A DNA stretch of 8,680 bases, taken from assembly GCA_027031305.1 (NCBI GenBank), contig JALVRJ010000397.1:1-8680 (forward strand). The letters are read 5' to 3'. Numbering within the stretch: position 1 is the first letter of the stretch; each line of letters opens with the position of its first letter. This DNA is from Hyphomicrobiales bacterium. Its GTDB lineage: Bacteria; Pseudomonadota; Alphaproteobacteria; Rhizobiales; Aestuariivirgaceae. The notes below the pieces were generated by a model. It did not search any database. It was given only the letters and a program-made list of their open reading frames with translations, and was not told where the DNA came from. Below, piece after piece: positions 6,199-8,680 of this stretch. The translations under genes were made by a program, and so were the position numbers.

Positions 6199-7686
6199 AT
6201 GAGCGAGGGAAACGAAAAGGTGCTGCACGTCATCGGCGGCGGGCTGGCAGGCTCGGAAGCGGCCTGGCAGGCGGCCGAGGCCGGCGTGCGCGTCATCCTG
6301 CACGAGATGCGCCCCGTGCGCATGACCGACGCGCACAATACCGATGCGCTGGCCGAGCTGGTGTGCTCCAACTCCTTCCGCTCGGATGACGCGGAAAACA
6401 ATGCCGTCGGCCTGCTGCACGAGGAGATGCGCTGCGCGGGCTCTCTCATCATGGCGGCGGCGGATGCTCACCGGCTGCCTGCCGGCGGCGCGCTGGCGGT
6501 GGATCGCGAGGGCTTTTCCGCCGAGGTCACCCGCCGCTTGTCGGAGCATCCGAACATCGAGGTGGTGCGCGAGGAAATCACGGGCCTGCCGCCAAAGGAT
6601 TGGGAGCATGTCATCATCGCCACCGGCCCGCTCACCTCCGACGCCCTGGCCGAGGCCATCCGGGAGCTGACCGGCGAGGAGTCGCTTTCCTTCTTCGACG
6701 CCATCGCCCCCATCGTGTACGCCGATTCCATCGACATGAGCGTGTGCTGGAAGCAGTCACGCTACGACAAGGGCGGCGCCGACTACATCAATTGCCCGCT
6801 GACACGTGAGCAATACGAGCGCTTCGTGCGGGAGCTGCTGGCGGCGGAGAAGGTGGAATTCCACGAGTGGGAGAAGAACACGCCCTATTTCGACGGCTGC
6901 CTGCCCATCGAGGTCATGGCCGAGCGCGGGCCGGATACCTTGCGCCACGGCCCCATGAAACCCGTGGGCCTCACCGACCCGCGCACCGGCAGGCGTCCCT
7001 ATGCCGTTGTGCAGTTGCGGCAGGACAACGCGCTGGGAACGCTGTATAACATGGTGGGCTTTCAGACGAAGCTGAAATACGGCGAGCAGAAGCGCATCTT
7101 CTGCATGATCCCGGGGCTGGAGAACGCGGAATTTGCCCGCCTTGGCGGCCTGCACCGCAATACCTTCCTCAACTCCCCGAAGCTGCTGGACGACCAGCTG
7201 CGGCTGAAGGCCGACCCGCGCCTGCGCTTCGCCGGGCAGATGACCGGCGTGGAGGGCTATGTGGAAAGCGCCGCCTGCGGCCTCATCGCCGGGCGCGCCG
7301 CGGCGGCGGAAATACTGGCTCGTCATTCCGGCTCCTTCTCTCGTCATTCCGGCGAAAGCCGGAATCTCGCACCGCACGCTCATGAGCCCGCCGAACGAGA
7401 CCCCGGCTTGCGCCGGGGTGACGAGGTGGGCTTCACCCCGCCGCCGCCCACCACGGCGCACGGCGCGCTCATCCACCACATCACCGGCGGGCATCTGTCC
7501 GACAGCGCCATGAAGACCTTCCAGCCCATGAACATCAACTTCGGCCTGTTCCCGCCGGTGGAGGCACCCACGCGCGACGAACAGGGCCGCCGCCTGAAGG
7601 GCAAGGAGCGCACCAGGGCCCGCCGCCGCGCCCTGACGCGCCGCGCCTTGGCGGACTTTGACCAATGGCTGAAACAGCAAGGCTGA
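6199..7686 (+). CDS. trmFO: TrmFO, FAD/folate-dependent tRNA (uracil-54-C5) methyltransferase, with repeat insertion
   Basis: TrmFO methylates U54 of tRNA to ribothymidine using methylenetetrahydrofolate as carbon donor and reduced flavin. The 495-aa protein starts with the Rossmann FAD motif [19 protein letters not shown] (11-29). The family cysteines are present: Cys56 in [10 protein letters not shown] and Cys234 in [14 protein letters not shown]. Further conserved blocks are [14 protein letters not shown] (251-264), [49 protein letters not shown] (344-361) and [13 protein letters not shown] (441-453). Residues 375-409 do not belong to the family: they are encoded by a palindromic repeat inserted in frame between the AAEIL helix and the [18 protein letters not shown] segment. 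Without it the protein would be about 460 residues. The ATG at 6199 gives the standard N-terminus but has no clear ribosome site. The gene probably stands alone and converges on the hydrolase gene 8 bp beyond its stop. Confidence 0.95.
   Translation: MSEGNEKVLHVIGGGLAGSEAAWQAAEAGVRVILHEMRPVRMTDAHNTDALAELVCSNSFRSDDAENNAVGLLHEEMRCAGSLIMAAADAHRLPAGGALAVDREGFSAEVTRRLSEHPNIEVVREEITGLPPKDWEHVIIATGPLTSDALAEAIRELTGEESLSFFDAIAPIVYADSIDMSVCWKQSRYDKGGADYINCPLTREQYERFVRELLAAEKVEFHEWEKNTPYFDGCLPIEVMAERGPDTLRHGPMKPVGLTDPRTGRRPYAVVQLRQDNALGTLYNMVGFQTKLKYGEQKRIFCMIPGLENAEFARLGGLHRNTFLNSPKLLDDQLRLKADPRLRFAGQMTGVEGYVESAACGLIAGRAAAAEILARHSGSFSRHSGESRNLAPHAHEPAERDPGLRRGDEVGFTPPPPTTAHGALIHHITGGHLSDSAMKTFQPMNINFGLFPPVEAPTRDEQGRRLKGKERTRARRRALTRRALADFDQWLKQQG
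7319..7353 (+). repeat. 21-bp-offset direct repeat at the left edge of the trmFO insertion
   Basis: The 14-bp sequence CTCGTCATTCCGGC occurs at 7319-7332 and again at 7340-7353. The 21-bp offset equals seven codons, so the protein reads [11 protein letters not shown]. The left copy looks like a partial duplicate of the left end of the palindromic element. Confidence 0.85.
7340..7425 (+). repeat. REP/palindromic repeat element inserted in frame in trmFO
   Basis: This 86-bp element has terminal inverted repeats CTCGTCA (7340-7346) and TGACGAG (7419-7425) and two internal hairpins. The left one is ATTCCGGC/GCCGGAAT with a GAAA loop (7346-7365); the right one is CCCCGGC/GCCGGGG with a TTGC loop (7401-7418). 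It belongs to the widespread proteobacterial class of short dispersed palindromes whose ends read GTCATTCC...GGGTGAC, usually found between genes. Read in this frame it encodes RHSGESRNL...DPGLRRGDE with no stop. No second copy was seen in the window, so its dispersal in the genome is inferred from the known class. Confidence 0.85.
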
Positions 7687-7720
7687 ACGCAGTTTCAGAC
7701 CCTTAGCAACTCCTGCGTTC
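7685..7720. terminator. Candidate inverted repeat between convergent trmFO and hydrolase genes
   Basis: GAACGCAG (7685-7692) pairs perfectly with CTGCGTTC (7713-7720) across a 20-nt loop and spans the two convergent stop codons. There is no clear T-run, so a bidirectional terminator role is only possible. Confidence 0.25.
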
Positions 7721-8246
7721 TTATCGCCTGCCCGAATTCTCCATGCAGGGACGCCAGATTCACGTCATGCACGGTCTGTGCGTCAATGACGTGGCCATCG
7801 GGCGCCTCGCAGGCGAAAGCGTGGCAGGCGTCTCCGGCCACCAGCACCTGAAAGCCCAGATCGTGGGCCATGCGCGCGGTGGTGCTGACGCAATGATCGG
7901 TGCGCACGCCGCTGATGACCAGCCGCCCGATGCCGCGCTCCCGCAGGAACGCTTCCAGCCCCGTGCCGATGAAGGCCGAATGCACGCGCTTGACGAACAC
8001 TGGCTCTCCATCCGCTGGCTGCGCGAAATCGCGAAAGGCGAAGCCGGGCCGCCCCTCGCGCAACGGCGAAGTTTCGTCATGCGAATTGTGCCGCACATGC
8101 ACCACCGGCCAATTCTGCGCCCGCCAGTGCGCCAGCAGCCGCGCGGCATTCTCTTCGGCCTGCGGATTGTTGCGCGCCAGCGTTTCCGCCAGCTCCACGA
8201 ATCCCTTCTGCCAGTCGATGAACAGCAGGGCGGTCTGATGGTTCAT
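7695..8246 (-). CDS. Isochorismatase-family cysteine hydrolase
   Basis: This 183-aa cytoplasmic hydrolase belongs to the isochorismatase/nicotinamidase superfamily. The catalytic triad is visible: Asp11 in LLFIDWQKGF, Lys86 in VFVKRVHSAF and Cys119 in ISGVRTDHCVSTTARMA. The last motif, with its Thr-x-x-Cys-Val core, is diagnostic, and the length is normal for the single-domain family. The substrate cannot be told from sequence; amidases, ureidohydrolases and nicotinamidases share this fold. The ATG at 8246 is preceded by GGAGGG about 6 nt upstream and starts the conserved first strand; the longer frame to 8618 is antisense to the neighbouring regulator gene. It is divergent from the Lrp/AsnC-type regulator (129 bp apart), which suggests that this regulator controls it, perhaps in amino-acid or amide catabolism. 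Confidence 0.85.
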   Translation of the reverse strand: MNHQTALLFIDWQKGFVELAETLARNNPQAEENAARLLAHWRAQNWPVVHVRHNSHDETSPLREGRPGFAFRDFAQPADGEPVFVKRVHSAFIGTGLEAFLRERGIGRLVISGVRTDHCVSTTARMAHDLGFQVLVAGDACHAFACEAPDGHVIDAQTVHDVNLASLHGEFGQAIRTQELLRV

Positions 8247-8317
8247 GACATTCCCTCCGGCATTTTCATTGCGCCGTGAGGGTGCGGTCTGCGCGGTTCT
8301 TGCACAAGGTTGCCGAT

Positions 8318-8333
8318 TGCCATGTTTCTGGCA
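8318..8333. promoter_or_regulatory. Candidate operator (TGCCA-N6-TGGCA) between hydrolase and Lrp-type gene
   Basis: A perfect 5-bp inverted repeat with a 6-bp spacer lies between two divergent genes, with TTGCA at 8300-8304 and TGCAA at 8337-8341 around it though not concentric. Lrp/AsnC regulators commonly control a divergent neighbour from such a region. The words do not match the E. coli Lrp consensus well. No clear -35/-10 pair was found for either gene. Confidence 0.25.
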
Positions 8334-8375
8334 TTCTGCAACCCTGATGTCTCGCCCATCACGAAAAGGCCGCCC

Positions 8376-8680
8376 ATGAAACTGGATGACACGGACCGCC
8401 TGCTGCTGCGCCTGCTGGAGCAGGATTCCCGCCGCAGCCAGAAGGAGCTGGCGCACATCGCCGGCATCTCGCGCGAGGCCGTGCGCCGGCGCATCGCGCG
8501 GCTGCGGCGCGACGGCATCATCCGCCGCTTCACGGTGGAGGTGGACTGGCCGGAGGCAGAGCACGAAACGGCGAACCTGGCGCAGGCCCTGTTCCTGCTG
8601 CGGCTGAACGGCGTGCACTGTTCGCGCATCGCCGCCTTTGTCGGCGGCTGGCCGGAGCTGCTCGCCTGCTGGACGGTGAG
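8376..8680 (+). CDS. Lrp/AsnC-family transcriptional regulator (3' end outside window)
   Basis: The first 101 codons of an Lrp/AsnC-type regulator run off the window edge without a stop. The N-terminal winged helix-turn-helix is clear: MKLDDTDRLLLRLLEQDSRR, then QKELAHIAGISREAVRRRIARL (22-43), then RRDGIIRRF, the usual order for this family. From about residue 67 the chain (AQALFLLRLNG, then WPELLACWTV) enters the RAM ligand-binding domain, of which only the start is present. The ATG at 8376 follows AAAAGG (8364-8369). Family members bind DNA as dimers to octamers and respond to amino acids or related small molecules. The divergent hydrolase gene is the likely target besides its own promoter. 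Confidence 0.85.
   Translation, partial: MKLDDTDRLLLRLLEQDSRRSQKELAHIAGISREAVRRRIARLRRDGIIRRFTVEVDWPEAEHETANLAQALFLLRLNGVHCSRIAAFVGGWPELLACWTV

Noticed and set aside
5743..6609. Minus-strand 288-codon frame rich in Arg, Asn and Cys
   Set aside because: It runs antisense across the Ser-Asp protein and the start of trmFO; its repeats mirror the Ser-Asp codons.
8246..8618. N-terminal extension of the cysteine hydrolase to 8618
   Set aside because: The extension is antisense to the Lrp-type gene and looks non-coding; the ATG at 8246 has a good ribosome site and the normal family N-terminus.

Overview
The window is a high-GC, gene-dense bacterial chromosome segment that looks alphaproteobacterial. 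The protein types point that way: an FAD/folate tRNA methyltransferase TrmFO with an alphaproteobacterial C-terminus, an NDUFAF6-type squalene/phytoene synthase homologue, and a PepSY-regulator-kinase operon. I cannot place it reliably below class. No rRNA, tRNA, CRISPR array, transposase or phage gene was seen.

Layout. At 68-1363 (-) is a lipoprotein with two LysM domains and a degenerate LytM domain (NlpD-type amidase activator), followed by a strong hairpin at 1-41. A 311-bp gap with no convincing gene separates it from a squalene/phytoene synthase-like protein (1675-2517, +). At 2774-5485 (-) is a three-gene operon: a secreted PepSY protein with a Gly/Asp/Ser-rich linker, an OmpR-family response regulator and a PhoQ-like histidine kinase. 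Diverging from it is a small secreted protein built largely of Ser-Asp repeats (5667-5999, +). trmFO follows (6199-7686, +), then, convergent to it, a cysteine hydrolase of the isochorismatase family (7695-8246, -). An Lrp/AsnC-family regulator (8376 to the window end, +) diverges from the hydrolase and is cut off.

The most system-like part is 2774-5999. The PepSY protein and the small secreted protein both carry Asp-Ser repeats and are transcribed away from one shared 181-bp intergenic region. That region holds a perfect 7-bp direct repeat (TCTGACA) with an 11-bp period, the usual geometry of OmpR/PhoB-family binding sites. My inference is that the regulator controls its own operon and the divergent Ser-Asp protein. 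Because the kinase core is PhoQ-like and the secreted protein is strongly acidic, divalent cations or cationic peptides are plausible but unproven signals or ligands.

The second notable point is an in-frame palindromic repeat element inside trmFO. It adds about 35 residues near the C-terminal region while leaving the reading frame and the visible catalytic motifs intact.
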